A stretch of DNA of 40,092 nucleotides from Chitinophagaceae bacterium. Lineage in GTDB: Bacteria; Bacteroidota; Bacteroidia; Chitinophagales; Chitinophagaceae. The stretch covers positions 1 to 40,092 of the forward strand of contig JAIEQM010000044.1 of assembly GCA_019747705.1 (NCBI GenBank). Direction: 5' to 3'. The position numbers and the translations under genes were made by a program. Of this stretch, positions 24,772-30,877 are shown in pieces (position 1 is the first letter of the stretch; every line of letters begins with the position of its first letter). Under the pieces are notes generated by a model, which saw nothing but the letters and a program-made list of their open reading frames with translations, had not been told where the DNA came from and ran no database searches.

Positions 24772-26168
24772 TTGTCCGAGATGATTCAAAACAAGCCAAT
24801 TTTTTTTGTTGAAAGCATTGTTATTACTCAAAAATTGATAATAGCTTGAAAACAGGGGGGTGCTTTTTCTTTTGGGTGCTTTTTGGTTGGTATATCAGGC
24901 TTTGTTTGCTTTCGTTTCTGTTTGTACTTTTTAATGATGGCAGCAATGCTTATGTGGTTCATCATCAGGTGCAGACTAACAATGGATGCCAATATAGAGA
25001 ACGCCAGTTGTGCCTTGTTTTCATTGAATAATACCTGTAATAATATTAGCCCTGTTAAGGCACACCAGATTTGTATTTGGATGGCATTTTCATTGTTGCC
25101 CAAAAAGTAGTTGAGGGGAAAGTATTGTTTCAGCTTTTTAAAGAATTTCTCTATTTGCCACCTATTTTGGCAGATGGCGATAATGTCTGAAGCTGTCATT
25201 TCCAAATGGTTAGTCCAATATACAAATGTGGCCGTATGCTTTTCGCTGTAATAAGCTATACGCCTGCGTTGCAGTGTTCTTTTAACACTGGATTGCTCTA
25301 TTGTTTCAGTGTATTTTACTTCTATTATTTCATCCTTCAAAACAGCCGTTTCATTCTCTTTGAGTTCCAGTTCTTTGATACTGCTAAAGTCTGCATTATC
25401 TTTTTGTGGCGCTACATAAGTAATACCCCTTTCGCTGAATTTTACAAACTGCTGGTAATTAATATAGGCCTTGCCGAAGGTTATAATGGAGCCGTCGGGT
25501 AGTTCTTTAATGCACTCGTAAAACCGCTGGTCGTGTAGGGCTGCTGCGGTATATTTTATAAAACTGGGCATATTGCTATCGGCCTTTAAAAGGGTATGCA
25601 CTTTTATACCGCCTTTGCTTTTGCCATCATTCCTTTTACGGCCTGCGGGCTTTAATATGGCCTTAAACAGTGAAATGGTACTGCTATCCAGTATGTATAG
25701 CTTGCTGGCAATGCTTGGTTTCAATGGGCTGTCCGGGATAATATATTTGTATTGCTGATATAGGCTTTGGTACAAAGAGCCGAAGGCTTCACTGGTTCGT
25801 TTTTTGTTGCCGTCGCTAAGGGTGCTTCTTGGAGGTACTTTTTTGAGGTTCATATGATTAAGCTTGCCCTGACATAACTCAAGCCCTGTCTCTGCTTCAC
25901 GAATAGAGGTACACCTTGCAAAAATGCAATAGAGCATGGTTGTAAGCTGGTCTTTAAAACTTAGTTTCTTGGAAAACTTGTCTGCATTGTGTTTTTTGCA
26001 GGCAGCTTGTATTAAACCATCGTCAATCAAAGAAAGTACTTGGGTAAATATCGGCTGTCCGACATAATCGCTGATTTTGTTCATATCAACTTTGGTTGTT
26101 TAGTCGCAGCAAAGTTGAGAAAGGGTGGCCGAAATACCACCCTTAATTTTAAATTTTATCTCGGACAA
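24772..26168 (-). mobile_element. Complete IS4-family insertion sequence, 1397 bp
   Basis: The element is framed by 11-bp perfect terminal inverted repeats, TTGTCCGAGAT at 24772-24782 and its complement at 26158-26168, and contains a single transposase gene. I cannot find an exact target duplication: the nine flanking bases agree at six positions (AAATTATTG on the left, TAATCAATG on the right). It ends only 6 nt before the next gene start (26175), so it has probably replaced or displaced that gene's promoter. Confidence 0.85.
24828..26084 (-). CDS. IS4-family transposase with a probable loss of the second catalytic Asp
   Basis: A 418-residue DDE transposase with an N-terminal DUF4372-like domain (NKISDYVGQPIFTQVLSLI then FSKKLSFKDQLTTMLYCIFA). 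The first catalytic Asp is in KLYILDSSTISLF. The Glu lies in RWQIEKFFKKLKQYF. Where related transposases read (F/M)-D-(K/R)-(A/G)-Y, this one has ITFGKAYINYQ: Gly (codon GGC) in place of the second catalytic Asp (GAC). The frame is otherwise open and full-length. The substitution suggests an inactive enzyme, unless the nearby Asp in LPDGSIITF or AALHDQRFYE substitutes. The C-terminus is Lys-rich. Confidence 0.9.
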   Translation of the reverse strand: MNKISDYVGQPIFTQVLSLIDDGLIQAACKKHNADKFSKKLSFKDQLTTMLYCIFARCTSIREAETGLELCQGKLNHMNLKKVPPRSTLSDGNKKRTSEAFGSLYQSLYQQYKYIIPDSPLKPSIASKLYILDSSTISLFKAILKPAGRKRNDGKSKGGIKVHTLLKADSNMPSFIKYTAAALHDQRFYECIKELPDGSIITFGKAYINYQQFVKFSERGITYVAPQKDNADFSSIKELELKENETAVLKDEIIEVKYTETIEQSSVKRTLQRRRIAYYSEKHTATFVYWTNHLEMTASDIIAICQNRWQIEKFFKKLKQYFPLNYFLGNNENAIQIQIWCALTGLILLQVLFNENKAQLAFSILASIVSLHLMMNHISIAAIIKKYKQKRKQTKPDIPTKKHPKEKAPPCFQAIINF

Positions 26169-26174
26169 TAATCA

Positions 26175-26402
26175 ATGAAAAACGCAATCTACAAGCATGG
26201 CAACCAACCCTGCCAGGTTATGGACGAAAACGAAAACCAGTTTTGCATCACTATTAACGATGCAATGAACCATCCAAACACTATTTGGGTTGATAAGGAA
26301 GATGTGGAATTGGTTGATGAAAGCGCTGGAGCGGATACAGAACCGGCTGCAATTGCAGCACTCAAAAAAACAGCGCCTAAAAAAGCAGCTAAGAAAAAGT
26401 AA
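26175..26402 (+). CDS. Small protein with a Lys/Ala-rich tail, unknown function
   Basis: A 75-residue protein. The first 50 residues look like a compact beta-barrel domain (AIYKHGNQPCQVMDENENQF then TIWVDKEDVELVDE), similar in flavour to KOW/SH3-like folds. The tail AALKKTAPKKAAKKK is strongly basic and could bind nucleic acid. I do not recognise a family. It starts 6 nt inside the islet side of the IS end, so its native promoter is gone or replaced by IS sequence. Confidence 0.6.
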   Translation: MKNAIYKHGNQPCQVMDENENQFCITINDAMNHPNTIWVDKEDVELVDESAGADTEPAAIAALKKTAPKKAAKKK

Positions 26403-26466
26403 TGGCTCAAATTTATTATCATAGTTTGGCCACCTGTGGAATGAAATAGTAACCAAACACCAGCAG

Positions 26467-26517
26467 ATGATGAAGAGCGAAAACCCCTATGTAAAAACAA
26501 GAATCAACCTGCAATAG
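26467..26517 (+). CDS. Possible 16-residue peptide overlapping the HTH gene
   Basis: The frame encodes MMKSENPYVKTRINLQ and ends in a TAG that shares its G with the GTG start of the next gene (TAGTG). Such an overlap suggests translational coupling, which would help the weak GTG start. The peptide itself may matter little. Evidence is positional only. Confidence 0.3.
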   Translation: MMKSENPYVKTRINLQ

Positions 26518-26720
26518 TGAGCGCCACCATTAAATCTTACTCCAAAAAAGAAATTGCCCAGCTTTACGGCATTAACCGTTCCCTGCTTTACAAGTGGCTG
26601 GTAACAACAGGAAAAGTATTTGCAGAAGATTTTTACAAGTCCAAACAAATCTTTACGCCCAAAGAAGTGGAGCAGATTTTTAATCACCTGGGCGAACCTG
26701 AAAAAATATTTGAACCATGA
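26517..26720 (+). CDS. Small helix-turn-helix DNA-binding protein
   Basis: A 67-residue protein starting with GTG. The segment SKKEIAQLYGINRSLLYKWLVT (about 8-29) is a clear MerR/Xis-like or transposase-type helix-turn-helix, followed by a wing-like FTPKEVEQIFNHLGEP. Small proteins like this serve as phage regulators, excisionases or mobilisation factors in Bacteroidota elements. It overlaps the next gene by ATGA. It is a candidate to bind the repeated 21-bp islet sequence, which is inference. Confidence 0.7.
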   Translation: MSATIKSYSKKEIAQLYGINRSLLYKWLVTTGKVFAEDFYKSKQIFTPKEVEQIFNHLGEPEKIFEP

Positions 26721-26959
26721 ATTTTACAAACCTCAAACCCACACTCATGGGTTTATTTTTATTCGTACTGTTCACTATCCTTTCTTTCTCTGTATCCTCC
26801 TGGTTTTTTATACCGGCCACCATGTTGCTGCTGTGCACCGTGTTTGAAACAAGGCCATGGCCCGATTTTTCACTTATCAATATTGGCTATCACCGCTGCC
26901 CCACATGCCGTTTCTTTTTTCTTGAAGTGTGCAATTTTATAATGCGCTGGCAATTTTAA
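26717..26959 (+). CDS. Small membrane protein with a CPTC motif
   Basis: An 80-residue protein with two hydrophobic segments: LMGLFLFVLFTILSFSV (about 10-27) and FFIPATMLLLCTVF (about 30-43). A cytoplasmic or periplasmic tail follows, containing HRCPTCRFFFLEVC, a cluster of three Cys plus His that could bind metal or form a disulfide. No family recognised. It overlaps the HTH gene by 4 nt (ATGA). Confidence 0.55.
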   Translation: MNFTNLKPTLMGLFLFVLFTILSFSVSSWFFIPATMLLLCTVFETRPWPDFSLINIGYHRCPTCRFFFLEVCNFIMRWQF

Positions 26960-26960
26960 C

Positions 26961-26991
26961 CGTTTTAGTAAAATTCTAATGCTTAATTTTG
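26961..26991 (+). promoter_or_regulatory. Islet promoter/operator, copy 1 (before the toxin-antitoxin pair)
   Basis: CGTTTTAGTAAAATTCTAATG (26961-26981), a TTAG-n7-CTAA partial palindrome, stands 2 nt before TAATTTTG (26984-26991), which matches the TAnnTTTG -7 consensus. The antitoxin ATG follows at 27007. The same 21-bp block recurs at 27760 and 30746. Confidence 0.6.
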
Positions 26992-27006
26992 AGTAAAATT
27001 TAAGTT

Positions 27007-27246
27007 ATGAGTATTCCTAAACTTGCTCTGCATGATGTTTTTAAGGAGGATAATTCTGTTTTTGGCAAACTGGTTGCGATTGAACGAAATCTTGATGAAG
27101 ACTCTTTAAATGAGTTGTACCTGCTTGCTAAAAAAAAGATGGCTTTAAAACTTGCAGCCGAATTTGAAAACAGCATTCCTGATGAAATGCGTATGAGCGA
27201 AGAGGAGGCAATTGCCCTTTCAAAAGAAATTCACAAGAATGATTAA
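27007..27246 (+). CDS. Putative antitoxin of a PIN-type toxin-antitoxin pair
   Basis: A 79-residue acidic protein (DEDSLNELYLLAKKKMALKLA, then PDEMRMSEEEAIALSKEIHK) with predicted helices and no obvious DNA-binding motif. The antitoxin role is inferred from its place: it starts a two-gene operon, has its own promoter and overlaps the PIN-domain gene by 8 nt. No family recognised. Confidence 0.65.
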   Translation: MSIPKLALHDVFKEDNSVFGKLVAIERNLDEDSLNELYLLAKKKMALKLAAEFENSIPDEMRMSEEEAIALSKEIHKND

Positions 27247-27694
27247 CACCCGTTACCTTTTTTTAGATGCTAATGTATATGACCGTTATATATTTCATTT
27301 ACGAACGGGGTTGCTGCTTAACTTAATTGCAACACATTTACCCGGTATCCATATTATTGTTTGCAGCGAACTGTTTACCGAAATAAGAACGGTTTGCAAC
27401 CGCCCCGGTAAACCTTTTGAACTAATGAAAAGTAAAGGGCTTGCTGATGTAAATGCTGCTGTTGAAAAGGAAATTTCCATTATAAAGTTGTTTGCAGGCA
27501 TTGATATTACAGATACCATCCCCATTACAGAACAGCAGCCAAAGGCCGACCCTAAAGACTGGTACATCCACAACCTGGGCAAGCAGTACAACGTTACCAT
27601 AGTAAGTAACGATACACATTTGATACAACTCAAAAACAAACCCTACCCGTTTTTTACTGCCGATGAATTTTTAAATCAATTGAAGGCTTTATAG
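27239..27694 (+). CDS. PIN-domain protein, probable toxin RNase
   Basis: A 151-residue PIN-fold protein. Acidic active-site residues appear in order: Asp10 (YLFLDANVYDRYIF), Glu44/Glu48 (VCSELFTEIRTV), Asp107 (PKDWYIHNLGKQY) and Asp125 (VTIVSNDTHLIQL). PIN toxins cut specific tRNAs, rRNA or mRNA. It is longer than usual VapC (about 130) and the DWYIHNLG segment resembles PIN-like groups other than classical VapC. I start at the ATG at 27239, which overlaps the antitoxin stop. An upstream in-frame start at 27212 would add nine basic residues before the hydrophobic strand. Confidence 0.75.
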   Translation: MINTRYLFLDANVYDRYIFHLRTGLLLNLIATHLPGIHIIVCSELFTEIRTVCNRPGKPFELMKSKGLADVNAAVEKEISIIKLFAGIDITDTIPITEQQPKADPKDWYIHNLGKQYNVTIVSNDTHLIQLKNKPYPFFTADEFLNQLKAL

Positions 27695-27759
27695 TTTTAA
27701 TATCCCGCACCAACCTCTTACTCATTTTCTTTTACGCCACCCTTGCCGCCCTCATTTAT

Positions 27760-27788
27760 CGTTTTAGTGAAATTCTAATGTATATTTG
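27760..27788 (+). promoter_or_regulatory. Islet promoter/operator, copy 2
   Basis: CGTTTTAGTGAAATTCTAATG (27760-27780) differs from copy 1 at one base and is followed directly by TATATTTG (27781-27788), an exact TAnnTTTG -7 element. The ATG of the next gene is at 27807. Confidence 0.6.
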
Positions 27789-27806
27789 GCTTTCATCAAA
27801 AACAAT

Positions 27807-28196
27807 ATGGATAATAACCAGGACAGCAACATACAGGTGCAGCAAAAAAGTGTAATTGCCGCCGCCGTTAATGAAGATGTAATTGAAAGGGCGGTTGATA
27901 AAATGGGCGATGCCTTAGTAAAAATATCCGACCGTTATTTTCAACACCAGGAAAGCAAAGCCGCATTAAACACTGAGCTTGAAAAAGAAAACATTAAAAG
28001 TCAACGGCAGTTAAACCTTATGGGCTTTGGTATGATGTCCGTTGTGCTTGTAATAGCAGCTGTTGTAACCGTTTGGCTTAAAGATATACCGCCGGTGCTA
28101 AACAGCCTCCTGTGCTTTATTATCGGTTACGCCGCTGCTGGTATTAGTGGTTTTATAATACAAAAAGGGAAGAAAAGGAACACGCCTGAAGATTGA
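27807..28196 (+). CDS. Membrane protein with N-terminal helical region and two transmembrane helices
   Basis: A 129-residue protein. Residues 1-65 are polar and probably helical (VIERAVDKMGDALVKISDRY, then ESKAALNTELEKENIKSQRQ, which may form a coiled coil). Two transmembrane helices follow: GMMSVVLVIAAVVTVWL and VLNSLLCFIIGYAAAGISGF, with a Lys/Arg-rich tail. The layout resembles the DUF2335 type of small phage- and plasmid-borne membrane proteins, but I cannot confirm membership. ATG at 27807 is preferred over a TTG seven codons upstream, which lies in the -7 element. Confidence 0.65.
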   Translation: MDNNQDSNIQVQQKSVIAAAVNEDVIERAVDKMGDALVKISDRYFQHQESKAALNTELEKENIKSQRQLNLMGFGMMSVVLVIAAVVTVWLKDIPPVLNSLLCFIIGYAAAGISGFIIQKGKKRNTPED

Positions 28197-28322
28197 CCGG
28201 CTTTTTTTTATACGCTTTAGCTCCTGCTCCATTTGGTGTAGCAGCTTGTTTTTTTAATTAAGCATTTCAAGTAACACATCGGGGTTTTTACTGCCCGTAA
28301 GTAATTGCAAAAAAGATGCTTT
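28197..28322. other. Short spacer between the membrane-protein gene and the VapC remnant
   Basis: No gene is recognisable. The stretch is AT-rich with two T-runs (28201-28209 and 28249-28256) that could end the upstream transcript, but no strong hairpin is visible. Confidence 0.4.
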
Positions 28323-28445
28323 AGCTTTTTTGATTTGTTATTGGCAGCTACGGCCATGCAGCATCATCTTATTATGGTAACGGGTAATAACAAAGATTTT
28401 GTAAATATTGATGGGCTTGCATTAGAAAACTGGATAAACCGGTAA
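28323..28445 (+). pseudogene. vapC: C-terminal remnant of a VapC-type PIN toxin
   Basis: The frame ending at TAA 28443-28445 reads DLLLAATAMQHHLIMVTGNN followed by KDFVNIDGLALENWINR. This is the standard end of VapC toxins: (N)D-x-L-I-A-A-T-A, then L-V-T-x-N-x-x-D-F, then G-L-x-L-E-N. The N-terminal two-thirds of the toxin and any antitoxin are missing, so it is a fossil of a second toxin-antitoxin module inside the islet. Confidence 0.7.
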
Positions 28446-28509
28446 TTAACCCGCCCCACAATCATTTATACTGCACCCGCCTGTTAACAATAAACCTTCA
28501 CCCTTTCCT

Positions 28510-28986
28510 TTGAAAAAAGGAAGCAGGGGAGAGGAGGTTAAAAATTTGCAGCGTGCATTTAATTTTTCTGCCCGGTATTATGGCGGCAAAAATGTATTGG
28601 TTGAGGATGGTGTATTTGGAAGTAAAACACAGGCTGAACTTTCAAAGCGTTTTGCCAATGCCAGTTCGGTTGATGAAGCCCGTTACAACTGGATTATGAA
28701 CCGTATGAACCAGGGCATTCCCGTTGCAAGGGTGTATGTACAGGATAACCAGTGGCCGCTGCAAATAACCAACCATGATGATGGCAAGAGCAGGTTGCGC
28801 CGCATCCGCAACTTAAATATTGCGCTGGGCGTGTACCGCTCCAATACCAACGATGCCAAAGCTGCTGAGTTTGGCATCAACACTTATGTAGCGCTTCGTG
28901 ATAAGTACAAAGCTACAAAGGTGGATGAACAGCTTTATTATGAAATCACCGGCCAGTTTGCACCTATTATGCCTTTTGGCCTTTAA
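28510..28986 (+). CDS. Peptidoglycan-binding-domain protein
   Basis: A 158-residue protein. Residues 1-50 form a peptidoglycan_binding_1-type domain: GSRGEEVKNLQRAFNF, then VLVEDGVFGSKTQAELSKRF, with the canonical Leu-Gln and DG-x-FG-x-x-T spacing. The rest (SSVDEARYNWIMNRMNQGIP to the end) is of unknown fold. There is no signal peptide, as in phage lysis or virion proteins rather than secreted enzymes. The only start available is TTG at 28510 (a GTG would truncate the domain). It opens a plus-strand run of five compact genes. Confidence 0.75.
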   Translation: MKKGSRGEEVKNLQRAFNFSARYYGGKNVLVEDGVFGSKTQAELSKRFANASSVDEARYNWIMNRMNQGIPVARVYVQDNQWPLQITNHDDGKSRLRRIRNLNIALGVYRSNTNDAKAAEFGINTYVALRDKYKATKVDEQLYYEITGQFAPIMPFGL

Positions 28987-28997
28987 ATTATTTTTCT

Positions 28998-29159
28998 ATG
29001 AACAACGGGTTACTCAAAAACCTTTGGAACAAAGGTGAATTACCAACAGTAAACACAGCGGTGGAGTTAACCACAGACACACTTGTTAAAACCGGTGTTG
29101 CTATTGTACTGGTGGTGGCGCTTTGCGCCGTTATTATCAAACTCATAAACCGTTTGTAA
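28998..29159 (+). CDS. 53-residue single-span membrane protein
   Basis: ATG at 28998 to TAA at 29157-29159. The first 33 residues are polar (NNGLLKNLWNKGELPTVNTA, then VELTTDTLVK) and the rest is one transmembrane helix (VAIVLVVALCAVIIKLI) with a basic end. It sits 11 nt after the peptidoglycan-binding gene and 1 nt before the muramidase-fold gene, the place a holin or spanin-like protein would occupy in a lysis cassette. Function is inference; it was too short for routine gene calling. Confidence 0.6.
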   Translation: MNNGLLKNLWNKGELPTVNTAVELTTDTLVKTGVAIVLVVALCAVIIKLINRL

Positions 29160-29160
29160 C

Positions 29161-29649
29161 ATGGCAAACTTTCAAACAGCATTAGCCATTATTTTAGCAA
29201 TTATTGATGAACACAAGCGGGTGTTTGGAACACCTGCACGGGGTTCGTTGATTAAAAATGTTGCTCTGGACAAAGCCGTGGAAGATTTTTATTACACGGC
29301 TTACTGGTTACGCAACCGCATCAACGAAATCAATAACCAGGAAGTGGCGAATTTTGCATTTGACATGGTGGTAAATCATGGCCGTGGCGTTATGCTGCTT
29401 AACCGTTCTGTAAATAAAGTTTTTCCGGGGCGGGTAACAGCAGATAACAAAATGAAAGATGCCACCATCAGCGGTATTAATGCAAACCCTGGTGAAGTGT
29501 ATAAACAAATGATTGAGGTGCGCCGTGCTTATTACCAATCACTTGCTGACTTTGATGTGTTTGGGCAGGGATGGTTAAACCGGCTGGCAAAATTTCCGGC
29601 AGCGGTGATGAATTTTACCACCGATGTAACGGCCTCAAAAAAAAAATGA
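29161..29649 (+). CDS. Muramidase-fold (GH108-like) protein lacking the EGG catalytic signature
   Basis: A 162-residue protein. From residue 40 it follows the GH108 N-acetylmuramidase plan: DFYYTAYWLRNRINEINNQE, VANFAFDMVVNHGRGVMLLN (where active enzymes have D-x-x-VN-x-G), a PG_binding_3-like part (VTADNKMKDATISGINANPG), RRAYYQSLADF and GWLNRLAKFPAAVM. In active enzymes the N-terminus carries E-G-G followed by D-x-GG-x-T-x-x-G-I. Here it reads IIDEHKRVFGTPARGSL, with a Glu but none of the surrounding motif. The fold assignment is by pattern only. It may be catalytically dead or strongly diverged. It overlaps the next small gene by ATGA. Confidence 0.65.
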   Translation: MANFQTALAIILAIIDEHKRVFGTPARGSLIKNVALDKAVEDFYYTAYWLRNRINEINNQEVANFAFDMVVNHGRGVMLLNRSVNKVFPGRVTADNKMKDATISGINANPGEVYKQMIEVRRAYYQSLADFDVFGQGWLNRLAKFPAAVMNFTTDVTASKKK

Positions 29650-29723
29650 TTCTCATTGGTGCGGTTTTGCTTAGCATAGCCGCACTGCTTTTTATTTTTC
29701 TCTACAACAAAGAACAATCATGA
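29646..29723 (+). CDS. 25-residue transmembrane peptide
   Basis: MILIGAVLLSIAALLFIFLY followed by NKEQS: one membrane helix with a short polar end. It overlaps the gene before and the gene after by ATGA, which argues that it is really translated. Phages and small mobile elements often encode such peptides in lysis or membrane-assembly modules. Confidence 0.55.
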   Translation: MILIGAVLLSIAALLFIFLYNKEQS

Positions 29724-30100
29724 GCACCCAACAACAGATACTTGAAGCCATCAACAAACTTTTAACAGGCGAAATAACAGACATGCCTGCATATATAGGA
29801 CAACCGCCGTTTAGCGATTCAAAAGCGGATGAGTTGTACATGTTATTTTATTCCATACAGTCACGAATGAGGGGCGGCACAGGAGGTGGCGCTAGAATAG
29901 AGTATGTGGATATAATGACGCTAAGAGACATTGTTATCAGCGGGCAGGTGGTCCCGGGCACTTTTTATTTTACTGAAGATAATAGAGAGGAAATCGGAAG
30001 AACGTACGTCTTTACAGGCCGCACTACAGAATCAGTAACAACGGGATGGGAGGCGTCAGCTGACCTTATGGTGATAGTTTCAAACGTTGTCTCCTATTAA
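29720..30100 (+). CDS. 126-residue protein, possible structural or fibre-like protein
   Basis: Residues 1-55 are helical and polar (TQQQILEAINKLLTGEITDM, then DELYMLFYSIQSRMR). A Gly-rich hinge (GGTGGGARI) follows, then a beta-rich C-terminal half (TLRDIVISGQVVPGTFYFTE and GRTYVFTGRTTESVTTGWE). A helical base plus glycine hinge plus beta domain is a layout seen in phage fibre and spike proteins. No family is recognised, so this is only a resemblance. It overlaps the 25-residue peptide gene by ATGA. Confidence 0.55.
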   Translation: MSTQQQILEAINKLLTGEITDMPAYIGQPPFSDSKADELYMLFYSIQSRMRGGTGGGARIEYVDIMTLRDIVISGQVVPGTFYFTEDNREEIGRTYVFTGRTTESVTTGWEASADLMVIVSNVVSY

Positions 30101-30134
30101 ATGGGCAGTTATTTTAACCAGGTTGCTGCTTATT

Positions 30135-30218
30135 ATGGCAGGTTACTCGAAGAATGGCTATGCGGTGGTAACGTTAGCGGCGCTGTTACGTGATAAAGGA
30201 TGGAAGATTGAATTCTAA
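30135..30218 (+). CDS. Possible 27-residue peptide at the end of the run
   Basis: The frame MAGYSKNGYAVVTLAALLRD followed by KGWKIEF has protein-like composition (hydrophobic middle, amphipathic end) and stops at TAA 30216-30218, 1 nt before the convergent gene's end. A 30-codon overlapping frame from 30101 is less convincing. It may be the tail of a decayed longer gene. Confidence 0.35.
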   Translation: MAGYSKNGYAVVTLAALLRDKGWKIEF

Positions 30219-30219
30219 C

Positions 30220-30738
30220 TTAAGATTCTCCATTATACTCATCCACTTTCTTTTTCAAATCATGCAGCCGCTCTATGTAACTGATTGTTACTTTAGAGCG
30301 GCTTATCATTTGCGCCCTGGTAAATATCTTTTCAATAAGTGTGGCCGCTTCAATAAAAAAAGTGATGGCCTGTGTAGCGTTCATGGTGATGTAGGAAGGC
30401 TCTGTGGTTTGTCTTAAACGCCTGCACAATTTTTCTAACCAGGATATGCCAATGGCAAGCGTTTGCACAATGGCTTCCAACTGTCCATCGTAGCTGTATT
30501 TGCGGCTGAGAGCTGACACTAACCACACTTCCCGGTATAATCCATGTATATCAATGTACAATTGGTTGAGTTCGGTGGTAACATTCCAAAAATATTTTCG
30601 TGTGGCCGTGCTGAACTGGTTCAGTTCTTTTTTGCTGGTGAAGATGATGTACTGCCCGTTGCCAATATGGATTCTTTTTTCATAAGACTTTGCCCGTTGT
30701 TCTTTGAACAGTTCCAAATCAATTACTTTTTTGCTCAT
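30220..30738 (-). CDS. Helical protein of unknown function, sole minus-strand islet gene besides the transposase
   Basis: A 172-residue soluble protein, almost entirely helical. The start (KKVIDLELFKEQRAKSYEKR) is basic, the middle has IIFTSKKELNQFSTATRKYF and the end IERLHDLKKKVDEYNGES. There is no signal peptide or recognised family. I choose ATG at 30738, because the 13 residues upstream (KCRIRILLKWFT) lie across the third copy of the 21-bp islet sequence, which is centred 18 nt before this ATG. That placement suggests regulation shared with the plus-strand islet operons. It converges on the phage-like run. Confidence 0.6.
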   Translation of the reverse strand: MSKKVIDLELFKEQRAKSYEKRIHIGNGQYIIFTSKKELNQFSTATRKYFWNVTTELNQLYIDIHGLYREVWLVSALSRKYSYDGQLEAIVQTLAIGISWLEKLCRRLRQTTEPSYITMNATQAITFFIEAATLIEKIFTRAQMISRSKVTISYIERLHDLKKKVDEYNGES

Positions 30739-30745
30739 TGTAAAC

Positions 30746-30766
30746 CATTTTAGTAAAATTCTAATT
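30746..30766 (+). promoter_or_regulatory. Islet operator-like sequence, copy 3
   Basis: CATTTTAGTAAAATTCTAATT matches copies 1 and 2 over GTTTTAG/TTTTAG to CTAAT (18 of 21 positions to copy 1 or better) but lies in the same plus orientation upstream of a minus-strand gene. No TAnnTTTG follows it. A partial palindrome such as this can act in both directions as an operator. Confidence 0.5.
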
Positions 30767-30877
30767 CGGCATTTCAAAACTGAGTTTGCAAAAACCGTGT
30801 TATCCGGGGCAAAATGCTGAAATCCTTACTGGCAGCAAGTTTTAAGGCTGTTTATTTTGAGCAAGTTAGGGCGGGTT

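Noticed and set aside
30101..30193. 30-codon frame starting right after the 126-residue gene
   Set aside because: It overlaps the more protein-like 30135-30218 frame and has a weak composition. At most one of the two is real.
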